Origin: Forficula auricularia
Lineage: Eukaryota > Arthropoda > Insecta > Dermaptera > Forficulidae
DNA length: 64,000 nucleotides
Reading direction: 5' to 3'
Assembly (NCBI GenBank): GCA_024734495.1
Contig: JALMQS010000055.1
Span: forward strand, 13,414,863 to 13,478,862
Positions within the stretch are counted from its first letter, which is position 1. Each line of letters starts with the position of its first letter. Below the pieces are notes generated by a model that ran no database searches, was not told where the DNA came from, and saw only the letters and a list, made by a program, of their open reading frames with translations. The position numbers and the translations under genes were made by a program. Below are positions 49,301 to 57,190 of the stretch, in pieces.

Positions 49301-51684
49301 ACCACTTGAACGTACGACAAAATATATATAATGACGTAAAAATGTGATAATTTTTTAAATACGTTGAAATTGAAGGTTTTAATTTCATTTTGTTTCATTT
49401 TTACCCATATTAAATATATTATTTTGCGCAAAAATTAATTAAATGCATTACATATTTTTGTACCAAATTCTGACATGAAAAATTTCGGTTGATCCTAATT
49501 CTGACTGTTTTGTTAATTTGTTATTATTAAAAAGCATGACTAATTGTTTATTTGTTAATTCATTGGAATTAAAACATGAACATATTTAAATAATTATTCT
49601 AAACCCATTTCTTTGACTTTATAAATGCCTCTTATATTTATAGGGATGGGAAGCAGAATTTTTTTTTGTGATATCAGAAGACTCGTACGATAGAGAATCC
49701 TTTTCTTTTGGCCATCTCCATCCAAATTGTCGGGGTACATATCGTCCATATATTTGACGAGTAAGTACATAGTCCCTCATGTTGATTTGCAGATCTTCAT
49801 TATCTGAACCACTTTCTTTCTTCATTATCGTCTATAACAGCGTCTTTATTTAATTTTTCTGCTTTTTTCTCTTCCCTGATTCTTTTCCTCTCTTGCTTCT
49901 CTTCTTCTTTCTTCAAATGGTAATTTCTCCATTCAGTGGACGTGGCTACTGACGGTATTTTTTCTTTCTTTTATTATTTACAGTCGTTTGAGGCCAAAAA
50001 AGACAACGTTTAAATGGTGAAGGCACTAGAATAATAGTGTCAGAATTAGGATCATGGCATATTTATTCATGATTGCAAATTTGACAGGCATGTCAGAGTT
50101 TGGCCCAGAGTATATTTTCATGTACCAAAACCTGACACCCTAATATTTATTAATTACACATATTTTCTAACATAAACTAACTAGAATGGGTATTAATATA
50201 TATATATATATATATATATCTTACTAGCAAAACAATATTCTCAGCAAAAAAATGATTTTTTGATGAGTTATCCGCTATTTTGGTGGTGCACTTTTCTAAG
50301 GTTACACTGTGAACACAAACAAAGTCAAGACGAAAGTAACAGCTGGCGGAAAAGGAATTCAGCCACATGCATTTCAGTTTGTAAAGAATAATATGTTTTT
50401 AGTTGACGACAAAGTAGATAAATGGACCTACGTATTCATATATTTATTTATTCAACCAATATTCTGCATTTCTTAATAATGTTATTTCAAGTTGAAAGTG
50501 TCAGAATTTGGAACATTTACCTTAGGCGTTTTCTGTTAAATAAAACCTTGATAAAAGGGTTTTCTCATTCTTTATTCTTACAATTTATTTAACAGAAAGC
50601 GCCTAATACAGAATGAATAAATATAAACCTAATTGTAAACAAAACAAACACCCTTCTAGATTTTATCACAAGTACCTGGAGCCATCGAGCGATGGACCGT
50701 AACCCCTGACCCCCTTCCCGAAACCACACACCTCGCCCCACCCCGCACCCCAACCGCGCCTCCCACCCCCGGATCCCCCACCTCCAGCACTTCCCACATC
50801 CACCCCACCCCGCACCCAGTTTTTGCATTTCTAGCTTTCAAATGGTCCACATATTATGTGTATATTTGTTTACTCGTACACCAATTTGCCCACATTCATT
50901 CATATTGATAAACATTATAAAAAATAAATAGGAAAATAATAATAAAAAAAATAATCGTATAGGATCTGAAATAAAAACATAAAATTAAATAAGATTTGTT
51001 TCCAAGTTATATAATAAAAAAGCCACTTCAACCACTTTATCTGTAAACAAACCTGTTTTGTTATGATTTAGACACCTGTTAATTAAAAACAAACAAAAAC
51101 AATTTCCTCAATTTTAATATTTGCTATAACCTATATAGTGGGTTTTAATATTAAAAAACCAATTAAAAATAAAAGATAATTGAAAAAAATGTAAACAAAC
51201 TTTTTTATTGAGATTTTCATCTGTCAATAATTACTTTAATTAAGAAAAGATCAATTAAGATGAATTTTGATGAGGTCCAGACCTAGCCAGATCGTTTTCT
51301 CATCCTTAAAACTTGTTAATAGAATTTGTTTCATCAAAATCGGTAGAGCCGTTTTCAAAATAGAACCAAGATACAAATATATAAACAATTTTTGGTCGTT
51401 TATTAAGAGTAGATAGATAATGCTGAAATTCTCAATGATCGAAAGGATTGTTTTATTTGAAAAGCATTAATGTAAAGGAAGGATTAGTTAGTTAGTTGTA
51501 GGTGGATTGACCTAATGTTGTTGTTGACGGTGGAGGCGAGTTCTTCGATTTCGAGTAGGAATTTTGCGTCGCGGGCTTCCTCGCCGTGCTCACTTCGAAC
51601 CCCGTTGCCTAACGTTTCAAACACCTGGCCAACATTCGCACGGAGCACTTTGACAGCTTTTAATGCTCCAGTTAACGGGTCCAT
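37175..51684 (-). CDS. MED27: Mediator complex subunit 27, complete spliced CDS
   Basis: Six exons: 51684-51512, 48048-47904, 46288-46164, 44806-44713, 41251-41045, 37309-37175. They give 879 coding bases and 292 aa with consistent GT-AG boundaries and phases. Length and sequence fit MED27 (about 293 aa in flies, 311 in human). Landmarks are NTTFLSQESLLERQMLYPQL, a basic patch KRRRTTTSSHN, DLWQESRHKVFRKVTENA and the C-terminus TWRDFRTLEPYHEECKL. The last exon keeps C-x2-C (262, 265) and H-x2-C (287, 290), a probable zinc site. MED27 is a tail-module/upper-middle subunit of Mediator, which relays transcription-factor signals to RNA polymerase II in the nucleus. Five introns, four of them occupied by repeats, make up over 90 percent of the locus. 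Confidence 0.97.
37545..37975 (+). pseudogene. LINE 3' end fragment with shared tail
   Basis: The + strand frame has AHRRTISALSLYYRYYHG, HPFAVKLDKNRTSAFANSF and [19 protein letters not shown], the C-terminus of an insect LINE group, then a frameshift (a short CTTTAAG stop context at 37810). The 3' UTR has (TTC)n and 'GGCCTTTAGGGGATGCACC', ending in A residues at about 37974. That tail is shared with the SINE at 8487. In MED27 intron 5. Confidence 0.8.
38171..38822. mobile_element. foldback-family fragment split by a pogo MITE
   Basis: 'CGAAACTATAGTCTCAAACA' (38171 on) and, right of the MITE, 'TTTATTTGCATCAAGCAGA' plus 'CAACCTCTTTG' are the arm of the 43131-type element in the same order. Removing 38205-38727 and one TA joins them. 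The hammerhead 5' half is not recognisable. Confidence 0.75.
38205..38727. mobile_element. pogo/Tigger-type MITE (523 bp)
   Basis: The termini CAGTGGTACCTTGAGATAC and GTATCTCAAGGTACCACTG are perfect inverted repeats between TA duplications (38203-38204, 38728-38729). The interior contains diverged copies of the same 'GAGATACAA' motif. Confidence 0.87.
39372..40678. mobile_element. hAT-like TIR element (CAGTGGCGTAGCC family)
   Basis: The ends CAGTGGCGTAGCCAGAC and TTGGCTACACCACTG are inverted. The flanks GATCTAAC (39364-39371) and GACCTAAC (40679-40686) match at 7 of 8 positions. No transposase. The interior carries the inverted SINE pair at 39755-40440. Confidence 0.72.
39755..40440. repeat. 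inverted pair of tRNA-SINE-like segments
   Basis: Segment A (39755-39960) holds a tRNA-like head on the - strand with B box GGTTCGATTCC. Its complement is at 40140-40345 with 'GGTTCGGCTAACGGCCCGGC' and 'GGGTTCGATTCCCGAGGG'. Segment B (40035-40125) is complementary to 40350-40440. The order is A, B, A-complement, B-complement. Confidence 0.75.
41045..41251 (-). CDS. MED27: MED27 coding exon 5
   Basis: Acceptor CATTTTAG, donor ATG|GTAAGA, phase 0 both sides. Residues 180-248: ITLGHILKAVVAFKGLMIEW ... ELAVRSFM, the most conserved part of the protein. Confidence 0.96.
41511..41720 (+). mobile_element. minimal foldback element with central hammerhead-like core
   Basis: Arms of about 63 bp (41511-41575 and 41656-41720: GGAGACAATAAAAGTGTGTG / CACACTCTTTTATTGTCTCC) enclose an 80-base centre with the core of motif E. 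In MED27 intron 4, just beyond exon 5. Confidence 0.82.
41608..41656 (+). ncRNA. hammerhead-ribozyme-like motif E
   Basis: CTGATGA (41615-41621), two spacer bases, stem II AGGGC/GCCCT (5 bp, 7-base loop), GAAA (41642-41645), then the palindrome ACTATAGT and C (41653). Stem I is short (GA/TC). The spacer and weak stem I make activity doubtful. Confidence 0.5.
41729..41992 (+). mobile_element. tRNA-derived SINE (264 bp)
   Basis: Head with TGGGTCAGTGG (A box) and GGTTTGAGACC (near-B box), body 'GAAAAGCAATGGCAACCTAC', 3' end 'CACTCTAAGAAG'. A target duplication AATTTATAAA is at 41719-41728 and 41993-42002. Confidence 0.88.
42003..42661. other. MED27 intron 4 sequence, nothing recognised
   Basis: AT-rich with no coding signal. 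Confidence 0.4.
42662..42975. mobile_element. TIR element, GGGGCCGTCCATAAATTACG family
   Basis: 'GGGGCCGTCCATAAATTACG' at the left and 'CGTAATTTATGGATTGTCCC' at the right form inverted repeats of about 26 bp with the adjacent TCACAC/GTGTGA. The interior has further GTGACGTCAC-like palindromes. The target duplication is unclear. This terminus type is common in arthropod genomes. Confidence 0.75.
43131..43549 (+). mobile_element. foldback element with hammerhead-like core (best ACTATAGT member)
   Basis: Target duplication GATGAGAGATT at 43120-43130 and 43550-43560. The arms 'CACAAAGAGAAACAAAGAGG', 'TCCTCTGCTTGATGCAAATA' and 'TTTGTTTGAGACTATAG' recur inverted at the right. The fixed 3' end is AACTTTTCAATT. 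The centre (43235-43365) is unique. The core is at 43366-43400. Confidence 0.88.
43361..43406 (+). ncRNA. hammerhead-ribozyme-like motif C
   Basis: CTGATGA (43366-43372), extra T, perfect stem II GAAGAC/GTCTTC with loop CAA, GAAA (43389-43392), then ACTATAGT (self-complementary octamer, 43392-43399) and C. Stem I is GA/TC only. In a dimer stem III would be 8 bp. Confidence 0.58.
43636..44232 (+). mobile_element. ACTTTATCC-family element, copy
   Basis: It begins 'ATAAACTGCAACGGATCGTT' and ends 'CATGCTTTGCATTGGATAAA'. Copies are at 52229-53740 and inverted at 56258-56840. The interior contains TCCATCCATCCATCC and 'TTTTTGGCCTCTCGACGAGA'. The superfamily is not known to me; both ends carry ACTTTATCC. 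Confidence 0.65.
44713..44806 (-). CDS. MED27: MED27 coding exon 4
   Basis: Acceptor TTATTACAG, donor CAT|GTAAAT (phase 0). It encodes VVDNVVTTFDRLYTDMKITV and SRPFATNAVLH, matching the VDDVISRID..FP.M.I.LSRP segment of vertebrate MED27. Confidence 0.95.
44947..46060 (+). mobile_element. Helitron-like candidate with tandem 266-bp units
   Basis: It starts TCTATATATATAAAATTCTT and ends with the hairpin GGCGTGCCGAAGGCACGCC (46039-46057). The interior repeats 'CAACTATCCAAAATGTGAGT' at 45407 and 45673 and 'TTCAAGATTTTTTG' several times, with G runs. It fills most of MED27 intron 3 and ends about 100 bp before exon 3. No Rep/helicase ORF. Confidence 0.5.
46164..46288 (-). CDS. MED27: MED27 coding exon 3
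   Basis: Acceptor TTGTTTCAG, donor CA|GTATGT (phase 2). It encodes IHEYGALAVGLISQNSLKRS, the basic patch AKRRRTTTSSHN, and VLP. Recognised by homology; too short for ORF tracking. Confidence 0.94.
46370..46391. repeat. (TA)n microsatellite
   Basis: About eleven TA repeats in MED27 intron 2. Similar tracts are at 21608-21632 and 50197-50219. Confidence 0.85.
46560..47333 (-). pseudogene. LINE reverse transcriptase, truncated 3' part
   Basis: The - strand frame 47329-46760 contains the post-catalytic RT region (MDWFTVNNLLLNTGKTKCIR, YVDSTEFLGMKLDSRLQWGP, VMSYGILIWGQATD, IFIIQKRAIRAIYNL). A stop after NDRHEFNTRF interrupts it. Homologous residues continue in the same frame (NVNASFMGQGVRFFNKIPEE) to about 46560. 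The catalytic YxDD part is absent. In MED27 intron 2. Confidence 0.82.
47544..47735 (+). mobile_element. short foldback-family insertion
   Basis: A 12-bp target duplication GAATGAGTTTAC is at 47532-47543 and 47736-47747. It has the left arm of the 43131 type, then 'GAGACTATAGTTTCGAAGAC', then jumps to the end 'CGGCAAAACAAAAACTTTTC' + AATT. It is an internally deleted copy of that family. Confidence 0.82.
47904..48048 (-). CDS. MED27: MED27 coding exon 2
   Basis: Acceptor TTTATAG, donor AAG|GTAATA. Residues 58-106 (RDVETAAGNLVAPPGPFNLA..., then SSYKWIEK). The NxTTxLSQE..ERQ.LY.QLV.SYKW pattern is a MED27 signature. Confidence 0.95.
48427..49150. mobile_element. foldback element, arms about 230 bp
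   Basis: The left arm (48427-48650) and right arm (48915-49150) share inverted 'AACCCAAATAACATATCC', 'GTAGTGTGATCAGCACA', 'GAAGATGTCAAAAAATAT' and 'ACTCCTAAACTGTTTACTCT'. The centre has two inverted 100-bp units. No ribozyme-like core. In MED27 intron 1. Confidence 0.82.
49200..50660. mobile_element. TIR/foldback element with repeated AATTCTGACA motif
   Basis: 'AATCTAGAAGGCTGTTTGTT', 'ATATTTATTCATTC' and 'AAATGTACTAAATTCTGACA' at the left occur inverted at 50496-50660. A small palindromic MITE (50523-50606, TAGGCGTTTTCTGTTAAAT and complement) splits the right arm. The interior repeats 'AATTCTGAC' in both orientations. Confidence 0.6.
50689..50870 (-). repeat. C-rich low-complexity block with one 100-bp unit
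   Basis: The block CCCCACCCCGCACCC plus 'TTTTTGCATTTCTAGCTTTC' and 'CCACATATTATGTGTATA' repeats the arrangement at 20530-20940. Confidence 0.6.
51512..51684 (-). CDS. MED27: MED27 coding exon 1
   Basis: The ATG at 51684-51682 (GGAAATGG context) is preceded in frame by TAA, so it is the first possible start. It encodes MDPLTGALKAVKVLRANVGQ and continues to residue 57. The donor AG|GTCAAT leaves phase 2. Confidence 0.95.
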
Positions 51685-52228
51685 TTCCAATTAATTTATT
51701 ATTTATTATAAAAAGAAGTAAACAATTCAATCCTTTCTTGATTGAAAGTCAATTATAATTTAGACATACAAGTACAACAACATTTGAATGACAGAAAAAA
51801 TTTAAAATTAAAATCCCTAAATGGTTAGATAAAAAAAGCGGGATTTAAAAACAGATAGATAATTATTTTCTTGTGAAAATGTATTTAAGGTAGTTGTTCG
51901 GCCAAATGAGTATTCTTAGGATTTTTTTTGAAATTTAAACAGATTATTATTTAAATACTTCTGCATCGATTGGTGGCAAAACGAAATTTCTGAACAATAT
52001 ATTTCCGGAGATATTAAATTAAGATAGAGTTTTTCAGACTTATACATTACACTATACGGGAGATCGGAAAATTCACATACATATTTAATTATAATTAAGA
52101 AACCCTTCTTACCATTTATATAAAAAACTAAACAAACATTAAACAATAACCAATACATATTTTAAGACAATTTTGATTCATAGTTACAACACAGCTTCTG
52201 ATATAATAAGGAATAAATAATTAAAAAT

Positions 52229-53740
52229 GTATAAAATAAACTGCAACGGATCGTTGCTAAACTTTATCCAAATTCATTTGAAATATTAATATCATCATCA
52301 TTGAGTATACAGTCCTAAGACTGGTTTGATGCAACAATCCGTCTCCACTCGACTCTGTCCCCCTCCAGCTGTTTAACCTCTCTAAATGTCTGGCATCCCA
52401 TATCCCCAATTATTTGGTTGAAATATCTCTAATCTGGGTCTTCCCCTTCCCCTTTTCTTTCCCACCTCCCCCTCCAAGATATCCCTAAGCAGTCCCATAT
52501 GTCAAATTCATTTGAAATATTAATATGTTTGTTCCTTTATTATTAATCAGATATTACTTGCAATTTGTAGTTCATGTTGACATTAATTAAAAATAATTCT
52601 CATTTAATAGTAGAGGAATAACCATTTTACATTGGATTTTTGACATTTCGGTTATTATTGTAACCATTGCTGAAGACATGGAGGAATCGACATAAAATCA
52701 AAAATAACGATCTATTCTTATCTAATACTAGAGGAATAACCTTATTGCATTCCATTTTTGATGTTTTGACTATTAATGGCAACCTCTACTGAAAACGTGG
52801 AAGAATCGACTTAAAATCAAAAAGACTAAATTCTTTTTTGGTAAACAACTCAAGTTTGATTTTATGTCGATTCCTCCATGTCTCAGCAATGATTACCAAT
52901 AAAAACCGAAATGTCAAAAATCCAATATAGAATGGTTATTCCTCAAGTATTAGATGAGAATCAATCGCTATTTTTGGTTTAAGTCGATTTCTCTATGTCT
53001 TCAGCAATGGTTACCAATAAAAACCGAAACGTCAAAAATCCAATATAGAATGGTTATTCCTCAAGTACTAGTTGAGAATCAATCGCTATTTTCAGAGAAA
53101 AGCCTATCCACTCTTACTTAGTTAGGTTAAATGAGTCCTATATTACCATAAACAGATCAAATGAATAAATTTTAAAGAATTCAAAAATCTTACTTTAGAG
53201 TAAAGTACTTTAAAATATAATTTTACTAAAAACTTTATTTAACCTTATTTGTCGGCCCCAAGGTACTTAATTAGTATATTAAATTTCATCAAAATTGGTT
53301 AAGTCATTTTAAAGATATTTAGAAAAAACTAAAAAAGTACTGAAATAAATAATGTTGTATAATACTAATGTTTGTGGTCCGATATGTACCAAAAACTAAT
53401 CAGCGCTTCATTTTGTTAAAATGATGGTAGGTTTTCAATTTCATTTCAATCGGTGCAAAGGTGTGGAAAAAATCGTGGACGAAAAAAACGATAACATCCA
53501 TCCATCCATCCATCCGCACGCACTTCCAAAAAATGGCACTTTTTGGCCTCTCGACGAGATTCCAGGTAACTTTTTGGCAAAACCGCCACATGCTAAAATT
53601 CAATCTCATTGAATACTTCAATTTGTGACCTTAATTGAGTCCATGGGTTCCGTAGTCTTTACCTGAGGACCCGTTGAAGTCGCGCTTGCCGCGCGACCGA
53701 TTGCAATACTTTCTCCCATGCTTCGCATTGGATAAAGTAA
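52229..53740 (+). mobile_element. ACTTTATCC-family element, longest copy
   Basis: It starts 'ATAAACTGCAACGGATCGTT', contains three tandem units near 52620-53060 ('CAGCAATGGTTACCAATAAA', CCGAAACGTC, 'GAATGGTTATTCCTC'), and ends 'CATGCTTCGCATTGGATAAA'. It is inserted in the TTAA element and itself carries the RTE copy at 52293-52502. Confidence 0.7.
52293..52502 (-). mobile_element. RTE-like LINE, copy 3 (210-bp 3' end)
   Basis: It starts with (ATC)n (complement of the TGA tail) and carries the 3' end of the RT frame (…[14 protein letters not shown]). A 24-bp perfect target duplication (CAAATTCATTTGAAATATTA...) is at 52269-52292 and 52503-52526. Confidence 0.9.
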
Positions 53741-54167
53741 AAATGTACATTAAAACAATTTGGCAACAGCGCATTTATTTAACCAGCGAAAGATGTATAA
53801 AGCGCGCATGCGCTAGATTTTTTCAAAATTATAATTTTCATAATGTTTTGGGTAGGCTTTTATTATATTTGTTAAAAAATAACAAAACGATTTTTATAGA
53901 AATAAATCGACCTTTAAAATGTATTTTATCTGTCATTTTAATATAAAAATATTCAATCTCTTTACAATGGTGCCAGATTTGTCAAACGAGCACGGAATTG
54001 GCTAGAATTGGTACATAAACAGCAAAAAGTTTTGGGCTTATGAACTATGAATCCTTATTTTCTGTTCTATATACTCTAGCATTAACTTTTTGCTAGTATT
54101 GTCGCGAAACAACTACCTTAATTATACAGATATCAAGGGCGTCCGCAGAAATTTTCTCAAGGAGAGT

Positions 54168-54673
54168 CAGTGGCGTAGCCAAGGGGGCGCGAAGGGGGCG
54201 GAATAGCCCCCTCGACCCCTATCTTTAGCGCCCTCCTGCTCTCACTATTTACATGCATGCAAAATTAAAAGGAAACAAAAAACGAGAAACTTGAGAAAAT
54301 TAGTACGTTTTTTTTTTTTTTTTTTATATTTGTTGGACCGCTCTTTAAGGGCCGGTTGTATGTCGCAAAGTAAATGCTTTTTACCACTAACACAGGGTAG
54401 ATGGTAAATGGAGGAACTGGGATGGCCAATCAGATGCCTGGCACTGTAGTAAAAAGTAAAAGCATTTACTTTGCGACATACAACCGGCCCTAAGTTGGTA
54501 AATGGTAAACTCAAAGAAAAAAAAATAACAGATTTTGTTTTTTTAATGCACACCATTCCTACCCAGGAAAAAGAAAAAGTCGCTTAATTCAAATAATTTT
54601 GGTTGGAATAACGATTAGCGCCCTTGGAGCAGTTTTGCCCCTCCGCCCCAAAAGTCTGGCTACGTTACTCGGG
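54168..54673. mobile_element. hAT-like TIR element (CAGTGGCGTAGCC family), second copy
   Basis: 'CAGTGGCGTAGCCAAGGGGG' at the left and 'GTCTGGCTACGTTACTCG' at the right are diverged inverted repeats. The flanks both contain GGAGAG. A palindromic MITE is nested inside (54349-54491). Confidence 0.65.
54349..54491. mobile_element. palindromic MITE (143 bp)
   Basis: The perfect arms GGGCCGGTTGTATGTCGCAA and complement extend to AGTAAATGCT over 29 bp or more. The left flank is TTAA. Confidence 0.8.
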
Positions 54674-55241
54674 AGAGGGGGAAGTAAAATCTTATTATGT
54701 ATATCTGGAATTCCACGACAAATCGACCACTTTTGAACCCGGTCCCTTTTGATTTGGGTCAAATTTTTATGTTATATGAATTAAAAGAAAAAATGGTGCT
54801 TTTTTTTAAAACTCTCATAGCATTTTAAAAAACTGACTTATCGAGACGTTTTATTTCTTCAAATTCTTCGTGAAAAAATAAAAAAAAACATTCAAAGTCA
54901 TATTCTATGAAATTTTTTTAGTTTTTCGGAAAAATTCATTAATTTTTCAAAGTTCGCTATTTCCAATTTTTTTTTTATCAAAAAATAACTTTGATTTATT
55001 CTGTGTTTAATGCCGCTAAAAATATATCATAAAATTTTGCCTCCCAGGTCCGGATTTCATGGCTCTCACTAAGTCTCATGGTTGTGTTTGTTGTTCTCAT
55101 GTACTTGTTATTATATATAAAAATCATACAATATTGTATATTGTGGTAAAAATAAATTAAAAATAGTAAATTAATAATTTTAGCCAGATCTAAGAGTGTA
55201 ACTAGGCTGGGGCAACCGGGGCAATGCCCGGGCCCCCGTGA
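54674..55241. other. AT-rich intergenic DNA with old repeat debris
   Basis: No gene. 'GTAACTAGGCTGGGGCAACC' near 55198 and 'CCCCTAATGCCTAGTTAAGC' near 55818 look like ends of an older element into which 55242-55759 inserted. Confidence 0.45.
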
Positions 55242-55759
55242 GGGGGCTTTCAATAATTACGTGAGGCGTTTGGGGGGGGGGGGAGAAGGTCGAGCCGAAT
55301 CTCGCGTGGGAGAGAGAGAGAGAGAGGGGGGGGGGGGGGGGTCTCGGTAAATATCACGTAATTTTTTTTCAGTGAAAAATTGCGAGAAAACTTGGTTAAA
55401 TTAAGTAAAACATGTGTTTCCACTAAAATATGGTTACGAATTTGAGTAGTTCCTATTTAAGTATTTTTTGTTCGATTTTCTCACTGTGATTCTAGAGTAC
55501 GTACTTAGTAGTCTTAAATACTAGTCTAACTAGTCTTAAATAAAAATAATTAAGCAAATTATGTTTTTTAAATAAATTCAGCGCAATCGAGCACAGATTA
55601 TTAATTTACAATAAAACTACGCATTTTGAAAAATCTCACGTGAGATTAGAGGGTAGGGGGGGGGAGGGAGGGAATCGAATCAAATCTCATGACATCTCAC
55701 CAAGGGGGGAGGTCGGAAAATCGCCAAAATCGCCTCACACGTAATTAATGGGCGCCCCT
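55242..55759. mobile_element. TIR element with long G runs
   Basis: The left end GGGGGCTTTCAATAATTACG, then TGAGGCG, and the right end CGCCTCACACGTAATTAATG, then GGCGCCCCT, are inverted. The interior has G runs (55273-55283, 55327-55340, 55658-55671) and (GA)n at 55313-55326. Confidence 0.7.
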
Positions 55760-56196
55760 AAGGTGGGTAAAAACTGAAGTCGTAAAATTTTTGCCCAATT
55801 TTGTCCTTGTCCTGAGGCCCCTAATGCCTAGTTAAGCCCCTGGCCAGCCCCAAGGTCTGGGTGCTGGTACCTCTTCAATTCACCTGTTTGCTTAAGGAGA
55901 TTTATTAGATAATCGCTGGAGAAATTATGGAATTCCGTTTAGTCCATGAATTTAGAAAACTATAAAAATTCTAAATCAAAATTCTTTTTATTAGAATTGC
56001 ATTTTTATTCTTTTAAAAATGAACGTTTCGGAGATTAGTCACTTAATTAAATATAAATTACTAGAAACAAGCAAATGATTTTTATTCATTATAAATAAAT
56101 ATATTCAATACGCACAAGCCACTTAAAGCTACATTAATTTTGTGACAAGAAATAGCAGGAAATTAGACAAAAAATTAAAAACAGAGTTTTTGTCAA

Positions 56197-56241
56197 GTGG
56201 CCAGACGTTTCGTCAATTTATTTTGACTTCCTCAGTGGCCC
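56197..56241 (-). ncRNA. hammerhead-ribozyme-like motif D
   Basis: On the - strand: stem I GGCCA/TGGCC (5 bp), CTGAGGA, extra A, stem II GTCAA/TTGAC (5 bp, 6-base loop), GAAA, CGTC. It shares no stem sequence with motifs A-C, so pairing is conserved where sequence is not. Confidence 0.62.
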
Positions 56242-56257
56242 AATTAATCACTCTTTT

Positions 56258-56840
56258 TTTACTTTATCCAATGCGAAGCATGGGGAAAGTATTGTAATCG
56301 GTCTCGAGGCAAGCGCGACTTCAAAGGGTCTTCAGGTAAAGACTACGGAACCCATGGACTCAATTAAAGTCACAAATTGTAGTATTCAATCAGATTGAAT
56401 TTTAGCACGTGACGGTTTTGCCAAAAACTTTCCCTCAAACTTGAGTTGTTTACCAAAAAGAATTTAGTCTTTTTGATTTTAAGTCGATTCTTCCACGTTT
56501 GCAGTAGAGGTTGCCATTAATAATCAAAACATCAAAAATGGAATGCAATAAGGTTTTTCCTCTAGTATTAGATAAGAATCGATTGTTATTTTTGATTTTA
56601 AGTCGATTCCTCCATGTCTTCAGCAATGGTTACAATTAATAACCGAAATGTCAAAAATCCAATGTAGAATGGTTAGGTATTCCTCGACTGTTAAATGAGA
56701 ATCGATCATTATTTTTTAATTAAAGTCAACATGAGTTGCAAATTGCAAGTGATATCTGAATAATAAAAAAGGAATAAACATATTAATATTTCAAATGAAT
56801 TTGGATAAAGTTTAGTAACGATCCGTTGCAGTTTATTTTA
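56258..56840 (-). mobile_element. ACTTTATCC-family element, inverted copy
   Basis: It starts ACTTTATCCAATGCGAAGCA and ends 'GATCCGTTGCAGTTTATTTT'. It is the reverse complement of the 52229-53740 copy with internal differences. Confidence 0.7.
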
Positions 56841-57190
56841 ATAGTTAAAGAAGAGTACAAGATTGTTGATTAATTATTGGAGACAGTAATCAATGTATTA
56901 ATGATGTGTTTTGTCGAATAATGAAATTGTTTTTTGACAAAGAGTGATTAAATGGGCCACTGAGAAAGTAAAAATAAATTGACCTATAAGTGTATTTTAT
57001 TTGTTCTTGATTGCCGAAACAACTTTCGCTGACTCGATTCTCCAAGGAGTCAGTCAATTTGATAAAAACTCTCTTTTAATTTTTTGTCCAATTTCCTGCT
57101 ATTCCTGCCACAAATTTAATATGGACGCGAATAATACAACGTTACATTACTTAATCATTTATCATTTATATATAAAAAATGTGGTCCCTA

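Larger units (their letters stand above)
51889..54117. mobile_element. TTAA-targeting element, copy 2, split by nested insertions
   Basis: The ends GGTAGTTGTTCGGCC and GTCGCGAAACAACTACC lie between TTAA sites (51885-51888, 54118-54121). Its halves (51889-52228, 53741-54117) are reverse complements of 30018-30703 in the expected order. The ACTTTATCC element and an RTE copy are inserted in the middle. Confidence 0.82.
56080..57130 (-). mobile_element. foldback element with hammerhead-like core D, interrupted twice
   Basis: The left arm (about 56125-56257) and right arm (56940-57130) are complementary ('AGAGTGATTAA', 'GGGCCACTGAG', 'TTTCCTGCTATT'). The ACTTTATCC element sits between them (56258-56840). 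The right arm has a roughly 60-bp replacement around 56985-57066. Confidence 0.7.

Noticed and set aside
52620..53060. Hammerhead cores in the tandem CCGAAACGTC repeats
   Set aside because: GAAACGTC is present but no CTGANGA and paired stem II in the right place. At most an ancient remnant.
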